In this document: positions 1 to 7,203 of the stretch, in pieces
Position numbering within the stretch: the first letter of the stretch is position 1
Layout of the letters: every line of letters starts with the position of its first letter
Program-made: the position numbers and the translations under genes
The notes under the pieces: model-generated
The model's input: the letters and a program-made list of their open reading frames with translations, nothing else
What the model was told of the DNA's origin: nothing
Databases searched by the model: none
NCBI GenBank assembly: GCA_015489265.1
Contig: WFZY01000364.1
Span: 1 to 11,681, forward strand
Length of the DNA: 11,681 nt
Source: Flavobacteriaceae bacterium
GTDB taxonomy: Bacteria > Bacteroidota > Bacteroidia > Flavobacteriales > Flavobacteriaceae
Direction: 5' to 3'

Positions 1-150
1 TATATAGTGTGCTACCAGATTGTTATTATAGTCGTAAACATTTGACACTAAAGGTCTTTTTTCTAAATTAATATCTTTTTTTGAATTATCTTTCTTACAA
101 GATATCAATATTATAATTAGAAACGATAAAATATAGGATAGAGCTTTCAT
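1..150 (-). CDS. Small lipoprotein, N-terminal 50 residues only (gene runs off the window start)
   Basis: An ATG at 148-150 on the minus strand opens a frame that stays open to base 1, giving 50 codons. The protein begins with a short basic start (MKALS), a hydrophobic run (residues 4-17, rich in Leu and Ile) and a lipobox LISC with Cys18 as the expected lipidated residue. This is a standard signal peptidase II signal. The mature end reads CKKDNSKKD; a Lys/Asp-rich stretch just after the Cys is common in Bacteroidota lipoproteins, and acidic residues there are linked to surface export in this phylum, so either membrane face is possible. The rest (NLEKRPLVSNVYDYNNN) matches no family I recognise. 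The gene lies 90 bases downstream of the DUF3810 gene on the same strand. A near-consensus TATCCTTTG at 181-189 (one base too long for TAnnTTTG) might give it its own promoter. The lipoprotein call is firm; function is unknown. Confidence 0.72.
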   Translation of the reverse strand, partial: MKALSYILSFLIIILISCKKDNSKKDINLEKRPLVSNVYDYNNNLVAHYI

Positions 151-240
151 GTTTTAATTAAAATACATAAATAACAATAACAAAGGATACACCACAAAAT
201 TAATAAAAATCTGTCAAACGGTAATCTTTTTAATATTTAC

Positions 241-1314
241 TTAATAATTGGCAGATTCATAAGCAATAACCAATTGCACCATTTCATTATACGAACGGAT
301 ACCGGATTTTTGATTATTCAATTTCAGATAAGAATCATAGGTACTGGAAAAGTCAATTGGAAAGCGATATTTCTGATGAAAAATCTGCGCTTCTTTAAAG
401 TTTTTGAGGACGCCTTTATGTAGTTTTTTAAGATAAGCCCGGTAAATTTTAGGGTCGTAACGTCGCAATTCGACCAAAAAATAATACAATGCATCAATAT
501 TTCCCGAATAATTAAAATATAAATCCGGATGGTGAATTGCCGCTAAATATCCAAGGAAATTGGCTTCATTTTCGGGGGCAAATCCCAGTTGATGCGCTAC
601 TTCATGTGAAGCAATATCCGGTAAAAAAACTTTGGGATAAAATTTATTTATTTGCGCTTCGCCGGTAAACGGATTGAGATAGCCACTGACACTCATATAT
701 GAAATTTGCTTGCTAAACAATGATGTTTTAAGGCAAGGAACAGAATATTTAACATGAATATAGTTTGCTATTTGCCGGTAGCCATCGGGTGTTTTTTGAA
801 AAATATTATCAATACTATAAGGAATCTCAACGGCTAACGTATCATTACCGGTTAGCTGATATTGTAACCTGTTCGTTCTGCTAATAATGCTATCGGTTAC
901 ATTTATTAACTGTGTTGCTGTGTATTTTTCAGTTGACAATTGTAATGATTTTGCAAGTGGTTCTCTAAAATAATTCAGTCCCCATGACAAGTAAAATATC
1001 CAAATGGTTTTAAGTAAAAATGTTGAGATTTTGAGTAATTGTTGTTTGGGATGTTTAATTTGGATACCTAACTGCAAAATTTGATAAAACAAATATGCAA
1101 AGCCCCAAAAATATAACAAATCCCCTATAGAAAAAGGAAAAAATGAAGCAAACCAACGATTGACAACGGCAATAATCTGATAAATATGACGGGCATAAAT
1201 CCGCTCAATAAAGTGGGGAGTATTGCTAAAGATTTTAAAACTAAATATTGTAAAGACCCAAAATAAAGGATGTTGGTACTGCTTTGAAATATTTTTTAAA
1301 CCAAATTGTTTCAT
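241..1314 (-). CDS. DUF3810 family membrane protein with HExxH metallopeptidase-like motif
   Basis: A protein of 357 residues that fits the DUF3810 family in length and layout. The N-terminal third is membrane-embedded: hydrophobic segments lie at about residues 15-31, 59-82 and 95-115. A soluble domain follows, with HEVAH at 237-241 and then PENEANF (E248 or E250 as third ligand), which is the arrangement of a zinc-binding gluzincin peptidase. Upstream of it, GYLNPFTGEAQIN (211-223) resembles the strand preceding the active site in such enzymes. The family is uncharacterised as far as I know, so peptidase activity is inferred from the motif alone. The start is an ATG, and the upstream gene's stop lies only 23 bases away, so DUF3810 is probably transcribed together with the DUF62 gene from the promoter at 2214-2221. 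No strong hairpin is seen after its stop. All candidate metal ligands are intact, so the gene looks functional. Confidence 0.86.
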   Translation of the reverse strand: MKQFGLKNISKQYQHPLFWVFTIFSFKIFSNTPHFIERIYARHIYQIIAVVNRWFASFFPFSIGDLLYFWGFAYLFYQILQLGIQIKHPKQQLLKISTFLLKTIWIFYLSWGLNYFREPLAKSLQLSTEKYTATQLINVTDSIISRTNRLQYQLTGNDTLAVEIPYSIDNIFQKTPDGYRQIANYIHVKYSVPCLKTSLFSKQISYMSVSGYLNPFTGEAQINKFYPKVFLPDIASHEVAHQLGFAPENEANFLGYLAAIHHPDLYFNYSGNIDALYYFLVELRRYDPKIYRAYLKKLHKGVLKNFKEAQIFHQKYRFPIDFSSTYDSYLKLNNQKSGIRSYNEMVQLVIAYESANY

Positions 1315-1337
1315 ACCTTCAGTTTCTCATGCCTTAT

Positions 1338-2159
1338 CTAATCAAAAACAATATGGACGGTTTTATTTTTTTGTAATCCGAGTAATGAATTTGCACCGCC
1401 GGTTATTTGGTTGCTTTTATAGATAAAAATTTCAAAATACCCGAAACGGTTAAACCGTGCAAACATTTCTCCGGCAAGCATCATATCATTGTTATGTTTT
1501 AAGCCGTCATGGTAATTATCAACTAAATGATCAATTTCATAATGACCGAGCTTAATTTTAAATTTTCTACCATTTTGCCACGATTCAAATTGTTCTTTTT
1601 TTAGATTAAAAACAGCATTGCCGTAATGATCATTATAAATTACTTGAGGTGCAATCAGTGAAACTGCTCCGTTTTGTTCATCATGTTTTACTAATGGATT
1701 TGATGTTAAAACCTGTCGTAACTCCGGTGTTTTTTGTCCAATTTCGTCCGGCGTTAGACCTTTTGATATTTTAGCAGCAGCCAAAATATGTGTTTGCATA
1801 AAACCGGTTCCATTTATATCTTCTAAAAGATAATAGCTAGCCGGTTGGTTAGTCAATGCCGTTGCCAAAATACCATTATTATTTCCTAAATAATATTGTC
1901 CGTTGGAAACAATTAATACCGGTGTTTGTTGATTAGTTGCCGTACTATCTATACCAATTATATGAATTGTGTTTTCAGGAAAATCTTGTAAACTGTTTTC
2001 AATAATGTAAACGGCTTCTTGCGGGTCAAAAGGCGTTACTTGATGCGAGATGTCAAGTATTTGTGCATTGGGAATTGCCCTTATAATCCGGCTTTTTAAG
2101 TAACCTAAATCAGGGTCTTTGGTTCCAAAATCGGTGGTTAGGGTAATTAATGGCATCAT
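1338..2159 (-). CDS. SAM hydrolase / hydroxide adenosyltransferase family protein (DUF62)
   Basis: A 273-residue protein of the DUF62 family, relatives of which use water to split S-adenosylmethionine into adenosine and methionine; fluorinases and chlorinases belong to the same superfamily. Seen: the N-terminal ITLTTDFGTKD (5-15), DISHQVTPFD (36-45), the NNNGIL loop (93-98), YNDHYGNAVFN (175-185), matching the usual SAM-contacting D-x-(F/Y)-G-N-x-x-x-N, and the C-terminal GGANSLLGL (254-262). The Asp-Arg-His triad described for archaeal and bacterial members is not intact: the Asp is present (D71), but the Arg position reads Gln and the His position reads Met or Thr, as I remember also for other Bacteroidota orthologues. 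I chose the tandem ATG at 2154-2159. The frame can be extended to a TTG at 2214-2216, but that TTG is part of the promoter -7 element. It leads a probable two-gene transcript with DUF3810 and is divergent from phoH. Family call is firm; activity is uncertain. Confidence 0.85.
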   Translation of the reverse strand: MMPLITLTTDFGTKDPDLGYLKSRIIRAIPNAQILDISHQVTPFDPQEAVYIIENSLQDFPENTIHIIGIDSTATNQQTPVLIVSNGQYYLGNNNGILATALTNQPASYYLLEDINGTGFMQTHILAAAKISKGLTPDEIGQKTPELRQVLTSNPLVKHDEQNGAVSLIAPQVIYNDHYGNAVFNLKKEQFESWQNGRKFKIKLGHYEIDHLVDNYHDGLKHNNDMMLAGEMFARFNRFGYFEIFIYKSNQITGGANSLLGLQKNKTVHIVFD

Positions 2160-2192
2160 TTGGCGAATTTTGGCGTTATTTTTGTAATTTTG
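2160..2192 (+). promoter_or_regulatory. Promoter for phoH (TTG / TAATTTTG)
   Basis: TAATTTTG at 2185-2192 matches the Bacteroidota -7 consensus TAnnTTTG exactly. A TTG at 2160-2162 lies 22 bases upstream, at the long end of the usual -33 spacing. Transcription would begin near 2196, leaving a leader of about 32 bases before the phoH ATG at 2228. The -33 TTG directly abuts the start codons of the divergent DUF62 gene. Confidence 0.55.
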
Positions 2193-2213
2193 AGAATAAA
2201 ACTTATTAAAAAA

Positions 2214-2221
2214 CAAAGATA
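2214..2221 (-). promoter_or_regulatory. Promoter -7 element for the DUF62-DUF3810 transcript
   Basis: The minus strand reads TATCTTTG here, an exact TAnnTTTG. The predicted start is near 2210, about 50 bases before the DUF62 ATG. No TTG is found at the expected -33 distance, which lowers confidence. The element contains the TTG at 2214-2216 that could be mistaken for an upstream start codon, and it settles the choice of the ATG at 2159. Confidence 0.45.
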
Positions 2222-2227
2222 CAAAAT

Positions 2228-3169
2228 ATGACAGAACGTTTGTTAGAAATAAATGGTATTGATCCGGTGATTTTAAGCGGTGTTAAAAACGAAAATATCA
2301 ATTTTTTAAAAGAACATTTTCCTAAAATCAAAATGATTTTCAGGGGCAATCAAATCAAAATTTACGGAGAATCCGAACTTTTAGATGAGTTTGAACAAAA
2401 ATTGGATTTAATACTGGCGCATATTCAAAAGTTTGACAAATTGGACAAAGAAACCATTGAACAAATTTTGATGACCAATCAGCGTGAATACCGTGATTTT
2501 GTCAATAATGACGATGTTATCGTGCATGGTGTAGGCGGGCAGTTGATTAAACCCCAAACGCCGAATCAAAGAAAAATTGTGGTATCAGCGCAAAAAAACG
2601 ATATGATTTTTTTGGTAGGACCCGCAGGAACAGGTAAAACTTTTGTCAGTGTGGCATTGGCGGTTCGTGCGTTAAAAAATAAAGAAGTCAAACGGATTAT
2701 TTTAACGCGCCCTGCGGTTGAAGCAGGTGAAAATCTCGGTTTTTTACCCGGAGATTTAAAGGAAAAGCTCGACCCTTATCTACAACCGCTCTACGATGCA
2801 TTACGCACCATGATTCCTTACGAACGTTTGGAAAGTCATCTCGAAAAAGGCATCATCCAAATTGCTCCGTTGGCATTTATGCGCGGGCGTACACTTGACA
2901 ACGCTTTTGTCATTTTGGATGAAGCCCAAAACACCACCCATAACCAAATGAAAATGTTTTTGACGCGGATGGGCAAAAACGCCAAGTTCATCATTACCGG
3001 AGACCCGGGACAAATAGACTTGCCTCGTAAACAAGTATCCGGACTCAAAGAAGCGCTCGGAATTTTAAAACCCGTTAAAGGGATTGATATTATTCATTTA
3101 TCGGAACGTGATGTTATCCGGCACCATTTGGTTAAAAAAATTATTGATGCTTATAAAACTTTGGAATAA
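2228..3169 (+). CDS. phoH: PhoH-like ATPase
   Basis: A cytoplasmic P-loop ATPase of 313 residues, the normal length for PhoH-like proteins. Residues 1-70 form the N-terminal domain (KH-like in related proteins), including GNQIKIYGE at 40-48. The ATPase domain has Walker A GPAGTGKT at 131-138, RPAVEAGENLGFLPGD at 161-176, Walker B VILDEAQN at 228-235 and the conserved ITGDPGQIDLP at 256-266. PhoH relatives have been tied to RNA metabolism and ribosome or RNA quality control, often near ybeY in other phyla. The exact role in Bacteroidota is not settled, and the phosphate-starvation name is historical. The ATG has a consensus promoter 36 bases upstream and no Shine-Dalgarno sequence. Its stop codon overlaps the start of yqhA (TAATG), so the two are very probably translated from one mRNA. 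No residue expected for ATP hydrolysis is missing. Confidence 0.95.
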   Translation: MTERLLEINGIDPVILSGVKNENINFLKEHFPKIKMIFRGNQIKIYGESELLDEFEQKLDLILAHIQKFDKLDKETIEQILMTNQREYRDFVNNDDVIVHGVGGQLIKPQTPNQRKIVVSAQKNDMIFLVGPAGTGKTFVSVALAVRALKNKEVKRIILTRPAVEAGENLGFLPGDLKEKLDPYLQPLYDALRTMIPYERLESHLEKGIIQIAPLAFMRGRTLDNAFVILDEAQNTTHNQMKMFLTRMGKNAKFIITGDPGQIDLPRKQVSGLKEALGILKPVKGIDIIHLSERDVIRHHLVKKIIDAYKTLE

Positions 3170-3711
3170 TGTCAGAACAAAATAAAAAATCATATTCGCC
3201 TGAAGTTAGCAATAGTTTTATGAATCGCTTTGTGGAGCCCTATTTTTATCGGTCCATGAAAATTTCCATTTTAGCGGTTATTGGCACTTATATTATGGCT
3301 ATCCTTTTGTTTTTAGAAGGGTTGATTAAAACATGGAATTTAATAACCAATTTCAAACAGGATATTGACTTGAAGCATCTAAAAATAGAAATTATCGGTA
3401 TTGCTGACATGTTTATTTTCGGCTTAGCCATGATGATTTTAGCTTTTGGTATTTATAAACTTTTTGTGGGTAAGGTCAAGCCGGTTAATGAAGATAAAAA
3501 TCCGGTTTGGTTACAAAATATCAATGATTTTGGAGCTTTAAAAATTATTATTGCTAAAATCGTCATATTGGTTTTGATTTTGTTGTTTTTAGAATTGGTA
3601 ATCGAAAACTTCCAACGCTTTCAAAACGGGAATATTTTAAACTTATTAATTATTCCTTTGGGAGTTATATTAATTGCACTTGCTTTGAAAATAGTCGAAA
3701 AGGTAAAATAG
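3169..3711 (+). CDS. YqhA/UPF0114 family inner-membrane protein
   Basis: An integral membrane protein of 180 residues with four hydrophobic segments at about 31-53, 73-99, 124-146 and 156-174 and a hydrophilic N-terminus. Two stretches resemble Escherichia coli YqhA: IADMFIFGLAMMILAFGIYK (78-97), in line with the VDM...G...VMVMFSGYE region, and NPVWLQNINDFGALKIIIAK (111-130), in line with the W-L-x-x-x-D-x-x-x-L-K segment. Family assignment is from these remembered patterns. UPF0114 has no established function that I know of. The ATG shares its A with the last base of the phoH stop codon, which suggests translational coupling and a shared promoter at 2160-2192. A 12-bp stem at 3732-3762 lies 20 bases after the stop and may end the transcript. 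Alternatives: another small four-helix membrane family; the topology is clearer than the name. Confidence 0.78.
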   Translation: MSEQNKKSYSPEVSNSFMNRFVEPYFYRSMKISILAVIGTYIMAILLFLEGLIKTWNLITNFKQDIDLKHLKIEIIGIADMFIFGLAMMILAFGIYKLFVGKVKPVNEDKNPVWLQNINDFGALKIIIAKIVILVLILLFLELVIENFQRFQNGNILNLLIIPLGVILIALALKIVEKVK

Positions 3712-3731
3712 TATATAATCCGCTGTTAAAA

Positions 3732-3762
3732 TAAACTTAAATTTGACTTAAATTTAGGTTTA
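3732..3762 (+). promoter_or_regulatory. Inverted and tandem repeat holding a -7 element ahead of the Asp-box gene
   Basis: Arms at 3732-3743 and 3751-3762 can pair over 12 positions (one T-G wobble) around a 7-base loop. Inside it, ACTTAAATTT is repeated in tandem (3735-3744 and 3746-3755). The first repeat contains TAAATTTG at 3738-3745, an exact TAnnTTTG, which would start transcription near 3749, 60 bases before the gene at 3809; no -33 TTG is seen at a proper distance. A T-run follows at 3773-3777, so the stem could instead end phoH-yqhA transcription. Operator, promoter and terminator readings cannot be separated from sequence alone. Confidence 0.4.
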
Positions 3763-3808
3763 AAGCTATGTATTTTTCCTAACTTTAACCAACTTTAATT
3801 TTTCTGCT

Positions 3809-6800
3809 ATGAAAGCTTTTCAAAAACTAATTATAGTGCTATTGATTATAGCTATTCCGGCAATGATGCCGGCTCAAAAAAAACACAAAAAAAAGCCGGA
3901 AGACAAGACTATTGCCAAAGCTGTGAACGGTTTAAAATTCCGCAGTATAGGACCGGCTTTTTCATCGGGACGAATAGCCGATTTTGCAGTTAATCCCGAT
4001 AATCCGGCTGAGTATTTTGTAGCAACTGCTGCCGGACATGTTTGGAAAACCGAAAATAACGGTATCAGTTTCAAACCGGTTTTTGACCATTATGGTGCCT
4101 ATTCGACCGGATTTATTGCCATTGCCCCGCATAATCATCATATAGTTTGGTTGGGCACCGGAGAAAATAATCATCAACGTGATTTGGGTTACGGCAACGG
4201 GGTTTATAAATCTTTGGACGGTGGTAAGTCTTGGAAAAATATGGGCTTAAAAAAATCCTTTCATATCGGTATGATTGATATTGACCCGCGTGATGATAAT
4301 ACGGTTTTGGTTGCTGCCGAAGGCAGTATCTGGGGACCGGGAGGTGACCGCGGTTTATACAAAACGACCGACGGCGGTAAGACTTGGAAAAGGGTTTTGT
4401 ATATCAGCGAAAATACCGGCGTAAACAACGTAGTCAGAGATCCGCAAAATCCTGATATTCTTTATGCTACTTCCGAACAACGCCGGCGTCATGTTTTTAC
4501 ACATATCAGTGGCGGACCGGAATCAAAAGTCTATAAATCCGAAGATGGCGGCGAAACTTGGCGTGTGATTATGAAAGGTTTGCCTAAGGTTGATATTGGT
4601 GGTATGGGGATTGCCGTTTCACCGGTTGACCCTAATGTGGTTTATTTGATTATGGAAGCCGCCGAAGCTAAAAGCGGATTTTTCCGTTCAACCGATAAAG
4701 GCGAATCTTGGCAACGCATGAGTAATTATCACAGTAGCGGACAATATTATAATGAAATTTATTGCGACCCGAAAGATGTCGATAAAGTCTATTCGACCCA
4801 AACCTATACCCAATATACCGAAGATGGTGGTAAGACTTGGCAAAAATTCGGTATCAAGAACCGTCATGTTGATGACCATGCGCTTTGGATTGACCCTAAT
4901 AACCCCAAACATATCTTAATTGGTGGTGACGGCGGTGTGTATGTAACTTATGACGGCGGACAAACGTTTCGCCATATTTCCAACCTGCCGGTGGTACAAT
5001 TTTACCGCGTTTATGTAGATAATGCCACGCCATTTTACAATGTTTACGGTGGCACACAAGATAACAATAGTTATGGCGGTCCGTCAAGAAGTATCAGAGC
5101 CGAAGGCGTCAATAAAGCAGATTGGGTCGTTACCGTTGGTGGCGACGGGTTTTGGGGTGCCGTTGATCCTAAAAATCCAAATATTGTTTATTCCGAATAC
5201 CAATACGGAAACTTATACCGCTACGATAAAAAAAGCGGTCAGCGTTTGAAAATCAAACCGATTCCCGCCAAAAACGAAAAAACTTTCCGGTGGAATTGGA
5301 ATGCACCGTTTATCATCAGTCCACATAATCACAAACGTTTGTATCTAGGTGCAGAACGCTTGTTTAAAAGTGATGATATGGGTAATTCGTGGCAAGAAAT
5401 CAGTTCCGATTTAACTGCGCATTTGGATAGAAATACTTGGAAAGTGATGGGAAAATATTGGTCAGCCGAAGCTGTACGCAAAGATGTATCCACTTCACTA
5501 TTTGGTACTTTGGTTTCTTTGGATGAATCGCCTGTGCAAGAAGGTTTAATTTATACAGGTTCGGATGACGGTGTCATTCAAGTAACCGAAAATGGCGGTC
5601 AAACATGGCGCAAAATTGATGAATTTTCCGGCGTGCCTAAATACACTTATGTCAGCGATGTTTTTGCCGACCGTTTTGATGACAATACGGTTTATGCAAG
5701 TTTTGACAACCGGAAACGCAACGATTTCAAACCTTATTTGCTCAAAAGCACCGATAAAGGCAAAACTTGGCACAGTATAACCGGTAATCTACCTGATAAT
5801 CAAGCGGTTCATAGTATTATGCAGGACATCAAAGATAAAAATTTGCTTTTTGCCGGCGCCGAATTGGGGATTTATTTTTCCGTAGATGGCGGCAAACATT
5901 GGACGCAACTCAAAAACGGTATACCCGATGTCGCTGTGCGTGATATGGCTATTCAATCTCGCGAAAATGATTTGGTTTTAGCCACTTTCGGTCGCGGATT
6001 TTATATTTTAGATGATATGAGTCCGTTGCGACAGATTTCCAAAGATTTTTTGAAAAATCATGATAGTTATTTGTTTCCGGTCAAAGATGCTTTGCAATAT
6101 GTGCAAACTCATAAAAAATACGGTCAAGGTGAAACCGATTTTTATGCGTCCAATCCGCCTTTCGGGGCTATTTTTACTTATTATCTGAAAAAGGCGCCGC
6201 AGTCAACGACCGAAGCCCGTCGCAAAAAAGAAAAGGAATTGTTTAAAAAAGGCGAAAAAATCAAACAACCGACTTGGAAAGAATTGTATGACGAAAAATT
6301 GGAAGAACCCTCATACCTGCTTTTTACCATTACCGATGATGAAAATAATGTGGTTAAGAAGGTAGTGGCAAAACCGCAAAAAGGCATTCATCGCGTTAGT
6401 TGGAATTTGAAATACGATAATCCTTTTCCGGTTGATGAAGATTTGAAGAAATTCAATCCTTTTGAAAAAGATAACTTTGGGATTCCCGTATTGCCCGGCA
6501 CTTATCACGTCAAGATGGATTTGTATGATAAAGGTCAATTAAAATCTTTGACAAAACCGATTAGTTTTAAAGTAAAACGATTGAATAACACGACTTTACC
6601 TCCGGCAGATGATAAGGAATTTAAAGCTTATTTCACGGATTTGCAACATACGATGAAGCAATTGCATAAACTGAATCATCAGGTTGCCGAAATGCAGAAA
6701 AATATCCTTTTAATGAAACAAACAGCGCTAAAAACCGCCAAAGCAGATAAGGAATTGATGAGCGAGATTCAAAAAGCCGAAAAGTCTGTTAACCGATTGG

Positions 6801-7072
6801 TTTTTGCGTTGCACGGCGTGCCACCCAAAGCCAGTTATGAAGAAATTCCGCCTCACAAATTGCCGTTAGATGAGCGTTTTTCACGTTTGGCTTGGATACA
6901 TATCAATTCTACCGATCCGGTTACGGACACAGAAAAAACGCAATTGAAAATTGTTAAAGAACAGATACAAGAATTGAAACCGCAAGCGGATAAAATTCAA
7001 AAGGAACAAATCGATAAGATTGCCGAAAAATTAGATGCTATTGATGCGCCTTGGACGCCCGGACGGGAATAA
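3809..7072 (+). CDS. Secreted Asp-box (BNR/VPS10-sortilin-like) repeat protein
   Basis: A 1087-residue exported protein of the group often annotated as VPS10-domain or BNR-repeat glycosyl hydrolase-like. The signal peptide has K2, a hydrophobic core (7-17) and a likely cut after MMPA (residue 22), followed by QKKHKKK. Eleven Asp-boxes (S/T-x-D/N-x-G-x-S/T/H-W/F) begin at residues 81, 135, 186, 244, 294, 337, 380, 521, 593, 647 and 691, implying one or two beta-propellers over about 40-735; the stretch ends in the family-typical GRGFYILDD (728-736). A charged linker (about 800-830), a beta-sandwich-like part (835-925) and two helical, coiled-coil-prone stretches (935-1000, 1037-1075) follow. 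The C-terminus is APWTPGRE, a tail I recall in relatives. No type IX secretion sorting domain is visible, so periplasmic location is likely. Catalysis is not shown: Asp-boxes are structural, and no sialidase Arg triad or nucleophile Tyr was identified. Binding or processing of peptides or glycans is possible. It stands alone between its own promoter region and a hairpin terminator. Confidence 0.9.
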   Translation: MKAFQKLIIVLLIIAIPAMMPAQKKHKKKPEDKTIAKAVNGLKFRSIGPAFSSGRIADFAVNPDNPAEYFVATAAGHVWKTENNGISFKPVFDHYGAYSTGFIAIAPHNHHIVWLGTGENNHQRDLGYGNGVYKSLDGGKSWKNMGLKKSFHIGMIDIDPRDDNTVLVAAEGSIWGPGGDRGLYKTTDGGKTWKRVLYISENTGVNNVVRDPQNPDILYATSEQRRRHVFTHISGGPESKVYKSEDGGETWRVIMKGLPKVDIGGMGIAVSPVDPNVVYLIMEAAEAKSGFFRSTDKGESWQRMSNYHSSGQYYNEIYCDPKDVDKVYSTQTYTQYTEDGGKTWQKFGIKNRHVDDHALWIDPNNPKHILIGGDGGVYVTYDGGQTFRHISNLPVVQFYRVYVDNATPFYNVYGGTQDNNSYGGPSRSIRAEGVNKADWVVTVGGDGFWGAVDPKNPNIVYSEYQYGNLYRYDKKSGQRLKIKPIPAKNEKTFRWNWNAPFIISPHNHKRLYLGAERLFKSDDMGNSWQEISSDLTAHLDRNTWKVMGKYWSAEAVRKDVSTSLFGTLVSLDESPVQEGLIYTGSDDGVIQVTENGGQTWRKIDEFSGVPKYTYVSDVFADRFDDNTVYASFDNRKRNDFKPYLLKSTDKGKTWHSITGNLPDNQAVHSIMQDIKDKNLLFAGAELGIYFSVDGGKHWTQLKNGIPDVAVRDMAIQSRENDLVLATFGRGFYILDDMSPLRQISKDFLKNHDSYLFPVKDALQYVQTHKKYGQGETDFYASNPPFGAIFTYYLKKAPQSTTEARRKKEKELFKKGEKIKQPTWKELYDEKLEEPSYLLFTITDDENNVVKKVVAKPQKGIHRVSWNLKYDNPFPVDEDLKKFNPFEKDNFGIPVLPGTYHVKMDLYDKGQLKSLTKPISFKVKRLNNTTLPPADDKEFKAYFTDLQHTMKQLHKLNHQVAEMQKNILLMKQTALKTAKADKELMSEIQKAEKSVNRLVFALHGVPPKASYEEIPPHKLPLDERFSRLAWIHINSTDPVTDTEKTQLKIVKEQIQELKPQADKIQKEQIDKIAEKLDAIDAPWTPGRE

Positions 7073-7082
7073 ATTTTAGATG

Positions 7083-7109
7083 TAGAGACGTTTTGCCAAA
7101 ACGTCTCTA
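7083..7109. terminator. Perfect 12-bp hairpin after the Asp-box gene; GTAGAGAC repeat family
   Basis: TAGAGACGTTTT (7083-7094) and its exact reverse complement (7098-7109) flank a 3-base loop, 10 bases past the stop at 7072. A short T-run follows (7110-7113), so it fits a terminator on the plus strand. The same TGTAGAGAC end recurs in the palindrome at 7204-7245, and similar palindromes are frequent between genes in Bacteroidota and cyanobacteria as I recall, so it is probably also a member of a dispersed repeat family. Confidence 0.65.
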
Positions 7110-7127
7110 TTTTCACAAAACGTCCCT

Positions 7128-7160
7128 GTTTTGAAAATATCTATGTTTTGAAAATGTCTA
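7128..7160 (+). repeat. Two 16-bp direct repeats, period 17
   Basis: GTTTTGAAAATATCTA (7128-7143) and GTTTTGAAAATGTCTA (7145-7160) differ at one base. The stretch 7121-7139 also resembles 7102-7120, the right arm of the neighbouring hairpin, so the spacer looks built from decayed duplications of that element. CAAAAC (7116-7121) and GTTTTG (7128-7133) can pair around a 6-base loop. No gene is present in 7073-7234. Confidence 0.6.
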
Positions 7161-7203
7161 AAAAATCACAAATAGGGATACTACCCACAAATCCGAATAA
7201 ATT

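Noticed and set aside
2160..2216. Longer DUF62 start at the TTG 2214-2216
   Set aside because: The TTG is inside the -7 promoter element TATCTTTG, and the family begins at the ATG pair 2154-2159.
2801..3048. Antisense frames within phoH and the many frames inside the Asp-box gene
   Set aside because: They are shadows of well-conserved coding regions with no independent support.
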